11,065 bases of DNA, from assembly GCA_026982255.1 (NCBI GenBank), contig JALSHL010000261.1:1-11065 (forward strand). Reading direction: 5' to 3'. This stretch comes from Paracoccaceae bacterium (GTDB lineage: Bacteria; Pseudomonadota; Alphaproteobacteria; Rhodobacterales; Rhodobacteraceae). Below, in pieces: positions 1-8,574 of the stretch. The translations under genes and the position numbers were made by a program. The notes beneath the pieces were generated by a model. It ran no database searches and was not told where the DNA came from. It was given only the letters and a program-made list of their open reading frames with translations. Numbering within the stretch: the first letter of the stretch is position 1; the number at the start of each line of letters is the position of its first letter.

Positions 1-1251
1 GCCCTCGCCACCATCGGCCCAGTGGGTGCTCAGGATCGCCTCGGAGCCGTGGGTGGCGACGTAATCCATCACCGCGGCCACCTCGGCATCGGTATCGGTG
101 ACGAAATGATTGATCGCCACCACCACCGGCACGCCGAAAGATTTCAGGTTCTCGATATGGCGGCCAAGATTCGGCGCGCCGTCCAGCACCGCCTGCACGT
201 TTTCCTCGCCCAGATCGGCACGGGCGACGCCGCCGTTCATTTTCATGGCGCGGATGGTGGCGACCAGCACCACCACATCCGGCGCGATACCGGCCTTGCG
301 GCACTTGATGTTCATGAACTTCTCGGCCCCGAGATCGGCACCGAAACCGGCCTCCGTCACCACATAATCCGCCAGCTTCAGCGCGGTTTTCGTGGCCACA
401 ACCGAGTTGCAGCCGTGCGCGATATTGGCAAAGGGGCCGCCATGCACAAAGGCGGGATTGTTTTCCAGCGTCTGCACGATATTGGGTTGCATCGCCTGTT
501 GCAGCAGCACGGTCATCGCCCCGTCGGCCTTGATGTCGCGGCAATAGATCGGCGTGCGGTCACGGCGATAGGCCACGATGATATTGCCGAGACGCTCCTG
601 CAAATCCTCCAGATTGTCGGACAGGCACAGGATCGCCATGACCTCGGAAGCCACGGTGATATCGAAACCGGTCTGGCGCGGGAAGCCGTTGGCCACGCCG
701 CCGAGCGAAGTCACGATATCGCGCAGCGCGCGGTCGTTCATATCCACCACCCGTTTCCAGGTCACGCGGCGCTCGTCGATCTCCAGCTCGTTACCCCAGT
801 AGATATGGTTGTCGATCATCGCCGAAAGCAGGTTGTGCGCGCTGGTGATGGCATGAAAATCGCCGGTGAAATGCAGGTTCATATCCTCCATCGGCACCAC
901 CTGCGCATAACCGCCACCGGCCGCGCCCCCCTTCATGCCGAAACACGGGCCGAGCGAGGCCTCGCGGATGCAGATCGCCGCCTTTTTGCCAATCAGGTTC
1001 AGCGCATCGCCAAGCCCTACGGTGGTGGTGGTTTTGCCCTCGCCTGCCGGAGTCGGGTTGATGGCGGTGACGAGGACCAGTTTGCCGTCCTCCTTGCCTT
1101 TCTGCGCCGCGATGAACTCGGCCGAGACCTTGGCCTTGTCATGACCGAAGGGCAGCAGGTCGGCCTCGGGGATGCCCAGTTTCGCGCCAATCTCCTGAAT
1201 CGGTTTCTTGTCGGCTTCGCGGGCGATTTCGATGTCGGTCTTGTATCCCAT
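1..1251 (-). CDS. fhs: Formate-tetrahydrofolate ligase (10-formyl-THF synthetase), 3' end cut by left edge
   Basis: The enzyme makes 10-formyl-tetrahydrofolate from formate, THF and ATP in the cytoplasm, feeding one-carbon metabolism. I translated the minus strand from ATG at 1249-1251 and read 417 residues with no stop before the edge. The family is usually about 555-560 residues, so roughly three quarters is present. Visible family signatures are the P-loop TPAGEGKT (residues 67-74), the conserved stretch beginning EASLGPCFGMKGG (97-109), the following HFTGDFHAI (127-135), and FANIAHGCNS (274-283). The start fits because AAGGA lies 6 nt upstream and the N-terminus matches the family. It is downstream of ftsH on the same strand but separated by a strong terminator and a 165-nt gap, so it should be its own transcription unit. 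I could not find a convincing sigma-70 promoter in that gap. The family assignment is close to certain. Confidence 0.97.
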   Translation of the reverse strand, partial: MGYKTDIEIAREADKKPIQEIGAKLGIPEADLLPFGHDKAKVSAEFIAAQKGKEDGKLVLVTAINPTPAGEGKTTTTVGLGDALNLIGKKAAICIREASLGPCFGMKGGAAGGGYAQVVPMEDMNLHFTGDFHAITSAHNLLSAMIDNHIYWGNELEIDERRVTWKRVVDMNDRALRDIVTSLGGVANGFPRQTGFDITVASEVMAILCLSDNLEDLQERLGNIIVAYRRDRTPIYCRDIKADGAMTVLLQQAMQPNIVQTLENNPAFVHGGPFANIAHGCNSVVATKTALKLADYVVTEAGFGADLGAEKFMNIKCRKAGIAPDVVVLVATIRAMKMNGGVARADLGEENVQAVLDGAPNLGRHIENLKSFGVPVVVAINHFVTDTDAEVAAVMDYVATHGSEAILSTHWADGGEG

Positions 1252-1294
1252 GGAATTTCCTTTCAGGAGAGAAACGGCTTTCCCGATTGTTAGG

Positions 1295-1324
1295 ACCCTC
1301 TGCCGGTCAAGGCGAGGGTTTTTT
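1295..1324 (+). other. Hairpin plus T-run in fhs leader, terminator-like on the plus strand
   Basis: ACCCTC (1295-1300) pairs with GAGGGT (1314-1319) and GCC (1302-1304) with GGC (1311-1313). This gives a nine-pair stem with one bulged T and a 6-nt loop, followed by a run of six T (1319-1324) on the plus strand. That is the form of an intrinsic terminator reading rightwards, yet no plus-strand gene lies to its left. On the minus strand the same sequence would be a stable stem about 44 nt upstream of the fhs start, preceded by an A-run and with no T-run after it. Its role is unknown: it may stop antisense transcription from inside fhs or shape the fhs leader RNA. Confidence 0.4.
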
Positions 1325-1329
1325 CGACC

Positions 1330-1365
1330 TGCCGGCGACAAACTGCGACAATTTGGCGACCGGCA
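1330..1365. repeat. Three phased GCGAC repeats inside a TGCCGG/CCGGCA inverted repeat
   Basis: GCGAC occurs at 1335-1339, 1345-1349 and 1356-1360, that is at 10- and 11-nt intervals, about one helical turn each. The block is flanked by TGCCGG (1330-1335) and CCGGCA (1360-1365). It lies between the ftsH terminator and the fhs start. Phased short repeats can be a protein binding site, but no known operator is recognised and chance in G+C-rich DNA is possible. Confidence 0.35.
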
Positions 1366-1385
1366 CGATTTTTGTGACCCGCGCA

Positions 1386-1408
1386 AGAAAAAGGGGGCCG
1401 AAGCCCCC
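1386..1408 (-). terminator. Rho-independent terminator of ftsH
   Basis: On the minus strand, 8 nt after the ftsH stop codon, GGGGGC (1408-1403) pairs perfectly with GCCCCC (1398-1393) around a TTCG tetraloop (1402-1399). The stem is followed by TTTTTCTT. This is a standard intrinsic terminator with an extra-stable loop. It closes the tilS-ftsH end of the cluster and separates it from fhs. Confidence 0.92.
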
Positions 1409-1416
1409 GATCCCTG

Positions 1417-3327
<1,911 letters not shown>

Positions 3328-3392
3328 GATGGTATCTCCTCATTCGCAGCAGATTCGGACGTGAAACGACTCAGTCGCCACAGTTGCAGTGT

Positions 3393-3420
3393 AACATAGG
3401 CGCTGAATCGCGGTATTCAA
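3393..3420 (-). promoter_or_regulatory. Candidate ftsH promoter, resembling the alphaproteobacterial RpoH type
   Basis: On the minus strand TTGAAT (3420-3415) is followed after 16 nt by TATGTT (3398-3393). The extended -10 region reads CCTATGTT. This resembles both the housekeeping consensus and the CTTG...CYTATNT pattern described for RpoH promoters in alphaproteobacteria, and ftsH is a well-known heat-shock gene. Transcription would start near 3386, giving a leader of about 59 nt. A dyad, TGAAT-N6-ATTCA (3404-3419), overlaps the -35 region and spacer and may be a coincidence. This is a sequence match only. Confidence 0.5.
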
Positions 3421-3435
3421 CGTGTCATTACGGCC

Positions 3436-4635
3436 TCATCCGCCCATCAACAGATTGTTGAGCCCTTTTTTACCCTCTTTCAGCCGACAAGCCCAGCCAT
3501 TGGCCATTCCGGCCAGCGGCGCGGCCACCAGCGCACCATCATTCCAGAGCGCCGGAGCGGCCAGCAGGACCTCGCGCGCATGGCCGGTTTCACGCCAGCC
3601 ATCGCATTGCGCCAGCCCTCTCTCGCCCAGTGCGCCGATATGTGTTGCCGCCACAGCCGTCGCCTCCGGATCCGCAATCCAGCGCGTATCCCAGAGTTCC
3701 CCCACCGGCACCGGCGGCGGCACTTTCGATACCTCTCTACGCACAAGAATCTTGCCGGAACGCAAACGGATCGTGCAGCCATGCAGGGTGCGCCCGTCGG
3801 GATCGGCCAGCAAGGCCGCCAGATTGTCGAACCGCGGGCGATAGGGCGCACCCGAGACCCAGCGCAATGCCCCCGCCATCAGACGCAGGCGCAATTCTTC
3901 AGGCGCAACATCGAATTCCGCGCGCCCGATCCGCACCTCTCCGGCATCTGTTACCTCCACCACAGCATCGGCGAGCGCCTCCGTGTCGGCCTCCAGCACC
4001 GCACGGGCGCGGCGCATGCGGGTGGCAGTAGCGGCCAGTCCCGCAACATCCAGCCCCAGCATCCCGATGGCCTTGCGTGCCCGAACGCGCGCATAGTGCG
4101 GATCGTCGTTGGACGGGTCGTCCACCCATGCGATGCCCCGATCCTCCAGATAGGTGCGCAAATCCGCGCGCCGCGCCTGCAACAACGGCCTGATCCATGT
4201 CAGCCCCGCATCGTGGCGGTGCTCTGCCATACCCGACAGGCCATCTACACCCGATCCGCGCAGCAGACGCAACAACACCGTTTCCGCCTGATCGTCGAGG
4301 GTATGCCCCAGCGCCACATGGGTAATGCCCCGCCCCCGCGCCCAGTCGCCGATCAGACGCAGGCGGGCGGCGCGGGCCTCGGATTGCAGGTTGCCCGTCC
4401 GGTTCCAATCCCGCCATTCCAGCGTGGTATGCGGAACACCGAGGGTTTGGCAGAAATCCGCAACCATTGCCGCCTCGGCCGCGCTTTCGGGGCGCAAGCC
4501 GTGATCGACCGTCACCGCACGCAACCCATCGAAGCGGCTTGCCAGCATATGCAGGAGCGCCATGGAATCGCCGCCGCCGGATACAGCCACGCCAAGGGTA
4601 TCAACGCCGGAAAGGCAGGTTTCGTTCAGCAACAT
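3436..4635 (-). CDS. tilS: tRNA(Ile)-lysidine synthetase
   Basis: TilS attaches lysine to the wobble cytidine of the CAU anticodon of a minor tRNA-Ile, changing both its codon reading and its charging; it is normally essential. The 399-residue product carries the PP-loop SGGGDS (19-24), then VDHGLRPES (43-51), LGHTLDDQAET (109-119), and the family signature RPLL (149-152) with WVDDPSN (170-176) and the arginine-rich YARVRAR (181-187). The C-terminal half is poorly conserved, as usual in alphaproteobacteria. I chose the ATG at 4633-4635 rather than an in-frame ATG at 4701. The chosen start puts the PP-loop about 19 residues in, as in E. coli TilS, and it lies 10 nt after the cpoB stop with GGGGTGG just upstream, whereas the longer form would overlap cpoB by 56 nt. 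It is probably co-transcribed with cpoB. Confidence 0.95.
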   Translation of the reverse strand: MLLNETCLSGVDTLGVAVSGGGDSMALLHMLASRFDGLRAVTVDHGLRPESAAEAAMVADFCQTLGVPHTTLEWRDWNRTGNLQSEARAARLRLIGDWARGRGITHVALGHTLDDQAETVLLRLLRGSGVDGLSGMAEHRHDAGLTWIRPLLQARRADLRTYLEDRGIAWVDDPSNDDPHYARVRARKAIGMLGLDVAGLAATATRMRRARAVLEADTEALADAVVEVTDAGEVRIGRAEFDVAPEELRLRLMAGALRWVSGAPYRPRFDNLAALLADPDGRTLHGCTIRLRSGKILVRREVSKVPPPVPVGELWDTRWIADPEATAVAATHIGALGERGLAQCDGWRETGHAREVLLAAPALWNDGALVAAPLAGMANGWACRLKEGKKGLNNLLMGG

Positions 4636-4645
4636 GCCACCCCGC

Positions 4646-5458
4646 TCAAGGGCAGGACAGGCTCTGTTTCCGTATCCCGATCTCGGCCGCCATTTCGGCA
4701 CTGCGCTCCGGATAGCGAATGGAAATTTCGTCGTAGGTCAGGCACGCCTGCTCCACCTGACCGAGCGCGCCAAGGCTGGTGGCCAGTTCCAGCAGCGAAC
4801 GCGGAGCATACTCGCCATCCGGCGCCCCGCTGAAACTGTCGAGGAAGTTGCGGGCCGCATCACCCCATGCCTCCATCGCGGCAAAGGCCAGACCGCGACG
4901 ATACTGCGCCTCGCTGGTCAGCGGGCCGCCCGGATAGGTGGAAATGAAGGTGCCGAACATATCCGCCGCCGCCTGATAGTTGCCGGCATCGTATTGTGCG
5001 ACCGCCGCGTCGAAGCTGCGCTGTTCGTCCGATGCCAGTTGCGGGCCGTCCTGTGCGGCAGGCCCCGCCCCGCCGCCAAGCGGCACCGGATTGCCAAGCG
5101 CCGAGGTATCGCCCCCCTCCAGCTCTGTCAGGCGGAACTCCAGATCCCCGATCCGGCGCGTAGCGTCCTCGGCAATCCGCTGCACACGGTTCTGTAGGGT
5201 TTCCACCCGCCCGAGCGCCGCGCTCAGTTCCGATTCCAGCATGTTGAGACGTTGCAAAACCGTGCCGACAGACTCCTGCGGGACGCCGCTGTTGCCGGTG
5301 CTGAGAAGCTCGGTGCGCAATTCCTCCATCATCACGCTCAGCCTGGCGATGTCCTGCCGGACATCCTCCAGCGTTTGCGCCTCGGATTGTGCGAAGGCTG
5401 CCGACGAAAACACGGCGAGGGCCGCCGCCACGATAATGACACGCATGGAACCGATCAT
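4646..5458 (-). CDS. cpoB: Cell division coordinator CpoB (YbgF), periplasmic TPR protein
   Basis: CpoB (formerly YbgF) is a periplasmic protein that, in E. coli, binds TolA and coordinates outer-membrane constriction with septal peptidoglycan synthesis. The 270-residue product has a signal peptide with probable cleavage after AFA (residue 23). Next comes a coiled-coil region rich in Leu and Glu (about 27-114), a Gly/Pro linker (about 115-142), and TPR-like repeats (about 146-265) with the typical FDAAVAQYDAGNYQAAADMF pattern at the start of the first repeat. Two cysteines (C239, C269) bracket the last repeat. The start ATG at 5456-5458 has AGAGG 8 nt upstream; a second ATG four codons on has no better site. 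It follows pal by 25 nt, the usual end of the tol-pal cluster, and tilS follows after 10 nt. Confidence 0.94.
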   Translation of the reverse strand: MIGSMRVIIVAAALAVFSSAAFAQSEAQTLEDVRQDIARLSVMMEELRTELLSTGNSGVPQESVGTVLQRLNMLESELSAALGRVETLQNRVQRIAEDATRRIGDLEFRLTELEGGDTSALGNPVPLGGGAGPAAQDGPQLASDEQRSFDAAVAQYDAGNYQAAADMFGTFISTYPGGPLTSEAQYRRGLAFAAMEAWGDAARNFLDSFSGAPDGEYAPRSLLELATSLGALGQVEQACLTYDEISIRYPERSAEMAAEIGIRKQSLSCP

Positions 5459-5483
5459 TCCCGAAACCTCTCAGGATACAAGT

Positions 5484-5996
5484 TTAGCCGAGCGGCGCAC
5501 CGCTGGTGACGATAGTAACAGCCCGGCGGTTTTTCGACCAGCAACTTTCATCCGAACAAATCGCCAGCGGGCGCTCGCGGCCATAGCTGATGACGCTGAT
5601 ACGACTGTCCGCCACACCCTTGGCAACCAGATAGTCGCGCACCGCACTGGCACGTCGCGAACCCAGTGCCATGTTGTAATCGCGGGTACCGCGTTCGTCC
5701 GCGTGCCCCTCGATCAGGATCGTCACGGTCGGGTTGGCAACAAGCCATGCCGCCTGCTGATCGAGAATCGCCATGGCCGTAGGTGTCAGGCCGGTCTGGT
5801 TGACCGCGAACAGCACTGTGTCACCGATGGTCTGCTGGAAATAGGCCAGCGAGGTTTCCTCGATCTGGCCGTTGCCGGCGCCACCGGCACCGTTGGCGCC
5901 ATTGCCGAACAACCCGCCACCGGTGGTGCTGCAGGCTGCGGTGGTCAGCAGACCCAGAACAAGGGCCGTGCGTTTGACGTTTCTGGGAATATTCAT
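5484..5996 (-). CDS. pal: Peptidoglycan-associated lipoprotein Pal
   Basis: Pal is an outer-membrane lipoprotein that binds peptidoglycan and, through TolB, the Tol motor, helping the outer membrane follow the septum during division. The 170-residue product has a lipoprotein signal with the sequence TTAAC, the lipidated Cys being C22; the -3 position is Thr rather than the commoner Leu. A Gly/Asn-rich linker (about 26-43) leads into an OmpA-like domain with the peptidoglycan-binding signature HADERGT (98-104) and LGSRRA (111-116). The cysteines C148 and C152 in ICSDESCWSKNRRAV match the equivalent pair in Brucella Omp16 and could form a disulfide. The gene is preceded by AGAGG and lies 67 nt after tolB. 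Confidence 0.97.
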   Translation of the reverse strand: MNIPRNVKRTALVLGLLTTAACSTTGGGLFGNGANGAGGAGNGQIEETSLAYFQQTIGDTVLFAVNQTGLTPTAMAILDQQAAWLVANPTVTILIEGHADERGTRDYNMALGSRRASAVRDYLVAKGVADSRISVISYGRERPLAICSDESCWSKNRRAVTIVTSGAPLG

Positions 5997-6017
5997 GCTC
6001 TCTACCTCTGTTTTGGG

Positions 6018-6054
6018 CCGTTGGCCTTCTGTATCACGTTTTCATATCCGTTGG
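6018..6054. repeat. Direct repeat CCGTTGG in the tolB-pal gap
   Basis: The heptamer CCGTTGG occurs at 6018-6024 and again 30 nt later at 6048-6054, within the 67-nt gap between tolB and pal. Each copy is also part of a small dyad: GGCC-GTT-GGCC at the left copy and CCGTT-GG-AACGG at the right. No T-run follows on the minus strand, so neither looks like a terminator. Function unknown; possible pal leader structure. Confidence 0.3.
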
Positions 6055-6063
6055 AACGGCGTT

Positions 6064-7395
6064 CTATTTCAATAGGCCGGACCACGCCGGATCGGAGGCG
6101 AACTCCGGCGTCGGCACCTGTCGCAGGTTCCGCCCGGTGATATCGACCGCATAGATTTCCGGCGCACCGCTGGCACCGGAGGTTTCACGGAAGAACATCA
6201 GGACCCGCCCGTTCGGCGACCACGTCGGCCCCTCGTCAAGGAAACTGGCGGTCAGCAGACGCTCCTGCGAGCCGTCGATACGCATGACACCGATATGGAA
6301 ACGTCCGTTCTCGATTTTGGTAAAGGCCACCAGATCGCCGCGCGGCGACCAGACCGGCGTGCTGTAACTGCCGGTGCCGAAGCTGATGCGGCGGGCATCC
6401 CCGCCGTTCGCCGACATGACATAGAGCTGCTGCGAACCGCCACGATCCGATGCGAACACCACCCGCTTGCCATCGGGCGAGAAGCTGGGCGAGGTATCGA
6501 TCGCCGGACTTGTAGTCAGGCGGGTTTCGCGACCGGTGCGGATATCGAGCGTGAACACATCCGTATTGCCGCGCTTGGTCTGCGAGAAAACGATCCGTTC
6601 GCCATCCGGCGCAAAACGGGGGGCAAAGCTGGTGCCGACCAGACTCGGGAACGTCTGGCGGTTGCGGCTGGCCAGATCCATCAGATAGATGCGCGGCTCG
6701 CCGGTTTCATAGCTGGTATATAGGATCTGGCTGTTGTCGGGTGAAAACCGCGGCGACAGAACGATGGTGCTGTTGTCGGTCAGATACTCCAGATTGGCGC
6801 CGTCATAATCCATAATCGCCAGCCGCTTCAGGCGATCGCCCTTCGGCCCGCTCTCGGACACGAACACCACCTTGCTGTCGAAATAGCCGCCCTCGCCGGT
6901 CAGGCGGGAATAGACGGCATCGGAAACCTTGTGCGCAATACGACGCCAGCTTTCCGGTGTGCCGGTAAACTGCACGCCCTGCCCCATCGGCACCTGTGCG
7001 AACACGTCGAACAGACGGAATTTCACCGTCAGCTTGTTGCCCTGCACGCTCACCGCACCGACGATCAGCGCCTGAGCGTTGATGGCGCGCCAGTCGGCGA
7101 ACTGCACCGGAGCGTTGAAATTGGAAACGCCCGAGATATAGGCCTGCGGCGGGATTTCGCGAAACAGACCGGTGCCGATCAGGTCCGAGGCAATCACCTG
7201 CGTGATCTGCGCCGCGACCGGAGCGGCCGCCGCGTTTTCGGGAATGAAACCGGGGACTGCAAAGGGAACCGGCTCGATCACGCCGCCGGTTACGTCGATT
7301 TCCAGCGTCGGCTGTTGCGCCACTGCCGGAAGGGCCGGTAACAACAACGCGAAAACCGCGAGAGCCGCCCGTGTGATTTTTCCAATACCTGCCAT
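6064..7395 (-). CDS. tolB: Tol-Pal system beta-propeller protein TolB
   Basis: TolB is the periplasmic partner that binds Pal, and TolA through its N-terminus, and thereby switches Pal between free and peptidoglycan-bound states. The 443-residue product has a signal peptide with probable cleavage after AVA (residue 26). An N-terminal domain runs to about residue 155. A beta-propeller follows, with at least five WD40-like (PD40) repeats readable as S/A-P-x-F/W-S/A-P-D/N/R-G motifs, for example SPRFSPD, APRFAPDG, SPSFSPDG, TPVWSPRG and GPTWSPNG. The start ATG at 7393-7395 has AGAGG 6 nt upstream in an A-rich leader. It lies 49 nt after tolA, a gap that contains a perfect hairpin. The length is normal for the family. 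Confidence 0.97.
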   Translation of the reverse strand: MAGIGKITRAALAVFALLLPALPAVAQQPTLEIDVTGGVIEPVPFAVPGFIPENAAAAPVAAQITQVIASDLIGTGLFREIPPQAYISGVSNFNAPVQFADWRAINAQALIVGAVSVQGNKLTVKFRLFDVFAQVPMGQGVQFTGTPESWRRIAHKVSDAVYSRLTGEGGYFDSKVVFVSESGPKGDRLKRLAIMDYDGANLEYLTDNSTIVLSPRFSPDNSQILYTSYETGEPRIYLMDLASRNRQTFPSLVGTSFAPRFAPDGERIVFSQTKRGNTDVFTLDIRTGRETRLTTSPAIDTSPSFSPDGKRVVFASDRGGSQQLYVMSANGGDARRISFGTGSYSTPVWSPRGDLVAFTKIENGRFHIGVMRIDGSQERLLTASFLDEGPTWSPNGRVLMFFRETSGASGAPEIYAVDITGRNLRQVPTPEFASDPAWSGLLK

Positions 7396-7427
7396 TTTTT
7401 GCCTCTTTTTTTCTAACTGTATCGCAT

Positions 7428-7444
7428 TTGGCGATTCCCGCCAA
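7428..7444 (-). other. Perfect hairpin immediately after the tolA stop
   Basis: TTGGCG (minus strand 7444-7439) pairs with CGCCAA (7433-7428) around a 5-nt loop, directly abutting the TGA of tolA. No T-run follows, so it is not a standard intrinsic terminator. It could protect the 3' end of tolQRA mRNA or help set different levels of tolQRA and tolB-pal, but this is inference. Confidence 0.45.
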
Positions 7445-8563
7445 TCAATTCAAACCGATCCCCTGCAAGGGATCGAAACGGAGGATCAACCGCACCCCGT
7501 CAGGAAACTGTCCCGCCGGAAGCGGGATTTTACCGGCGCCCAGTACGGCACGGCGCGCTGCCTCGTAAGCCACGGCGAAATCGCCGGTCGGGTTGGCCGG
7601 ATCAACCGGCTCGACATCGCCAAGGACGGTTCCGTCCGGCCCGACGCTCACCGCGATCCGCACGACCAGCCGTTCGTAGTTTTCCTTGCCCAGAACGATG
7701 GTTTTGTTCCACTTGTTGGCAATTACCGCCCCGATACCGCGTTTCTGCGCCCCCGTCAGATTGGGAGCCGCCTGCGGTGGAGCCGGCGTTTCGACAGGGA
7801 CTGCCGTGGCGGCCTCCAACGCGGCCTGAATGGCGGCTTCTTCCTCCTCGCGGATTTTGCGGGCGATTTCCTCGGCATTGGCGGCGGCATTGGTTGGCCG
7901 GCGCACAGGCACCGAAGCGCGTGGCGGCGCGGCCGACGGCGGCGCATCGGGCTGGGCATCCGGTTCGATCTGCGTCACAGACTCCGGCGGGGCTTCGGCA
8001 ACTTGCTCCTCCACCGGCGCGGGCGCGGTATCGCCCGGTGTGGTAGCGTCGACAACACGGTCGCTGCTGCGGGCCACATCCGGCGGCGGCGGGGCGGCAA
8101 TGGAATCGATGCGCGGTGCGGCCCGCGGCGTCGGCGGAGCGTTCAGGCTGGCGGTCGGGGAATTGCCGGTCGTCCCTGTCCCTACAACCGGCGAGATCGG
8201 CTGCGGCGCGAACACCGACACCTCGGGCTGGGCCAGACGTTCCAGCGCGCTCAGGTCGGGGTCGCTGTCGCGTTCGCTCGGGGTCTCGGTCACATCCTGA
8301 ACGGTTTGTTCCGGCGGGATATCCGCCTCCGGCGCAGCGGCGTCGTTGGTTTCGGCTGTCGGCATCGCCATCGGCGCCACCTCGGTCACCGGCACATCGG
8401 GCACACTGGAAATCTGCGCCTCGAATTCGGCATTCGACATCAGGCTGACCTCGGTCACCGGCACGATTTCCACCGCCTCCGGCCGAAAGGCAAACGGACC
8501 GATCAGCAGAAACAGAAGGAACAGCAGGTGCGCCGCGCCCGATATGATGATGCCGGTTCTCAT
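7445..8563 (-). CDS. tolA: Cell envelope integrity protein TolA
   Basis: TolA is anchored in the inner membrane beside TolQR and spans the periplasm to TolB and Pal. The 372-residue product has a single transmembrane segment (about residues 5-26) containing the His characteristic of TolA/TonB anchors (H12). A long central domain (about 30-228) is rich in Pro, Ala, Asp and Glu. A short charged helix follows (about 229-252, EEIARKIREEEEAAIQAALE). A C-terminal TolA/TonB-like domain (about 270-372) includes NKWNKTIV and RIAVSVGPDG. The central region is mostly proline-rich rather than the long Ala/Lys helix of enterobacterial TolA, as is common in alphaproteobacteria. The stop of tolR is 11 nt upstream, with AGGCGG before the ATG. 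Identification rests on domain order and position more than on sequence identity. Confidence 0.93.
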   Translation of the reverse strand: MRTGIIISGAAHLLFLLFLLIGPFAFRPEAVEIVPVTEVSLMSNAEFEAQISSVPDVPVTEVAPMAMPTAETNDAAAPEADIPPEQTVQDVTETPSERDSDPDLSALERLAQPEVSVFAPQPISPVVGTGTTGNSPTASLNAPPTPRAAPRIDSIAAPPPPDVARSSDRVVDATTPGDTAPAPVEEQVAEAPPESVTQIEPDAQPDAPPSAAPPRASVPVRRPTNAAANAEEIARKIREEEEAAIQAALEAATAVPVETPAPPQAAPNLTGAQKRGIGAVIANKWNKTIVLGKENYERLVVRIAVSVGPDGTVLGDVEPVDPANPTGDFAVAYEAARRAVLGAGKIPLPAGQFPDGVRLILRFDPLQGIGLN

Positions 8564-8574
8564 CCTGCGCCCGC

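Noticed and set aside
22..1293. Long open frame (423 codons) on the plus strand
   Set aside because: It lies entirely opposite fhs, is rich in His, Gly and Arg, and shows no family motif. The minus-strand frame gives an unmistakable formate-THF ligase, so this is a shadow caused by G+C-rich codon use.
1252..1416. Sigma-70 promoter for fhs using TTGACC at 1305-1310
   Set aside because: No acceptable -10 box lies 16-18 nt downstream, and the hexamer is the loop of the hairpin.
4636..4701. Longer tilS start at 4701
   Set aside because: It would overlap cpoB by 56 nt and put the PP-loop about 41 residues in rather than about 19. The ATG at 4635 has a better context.
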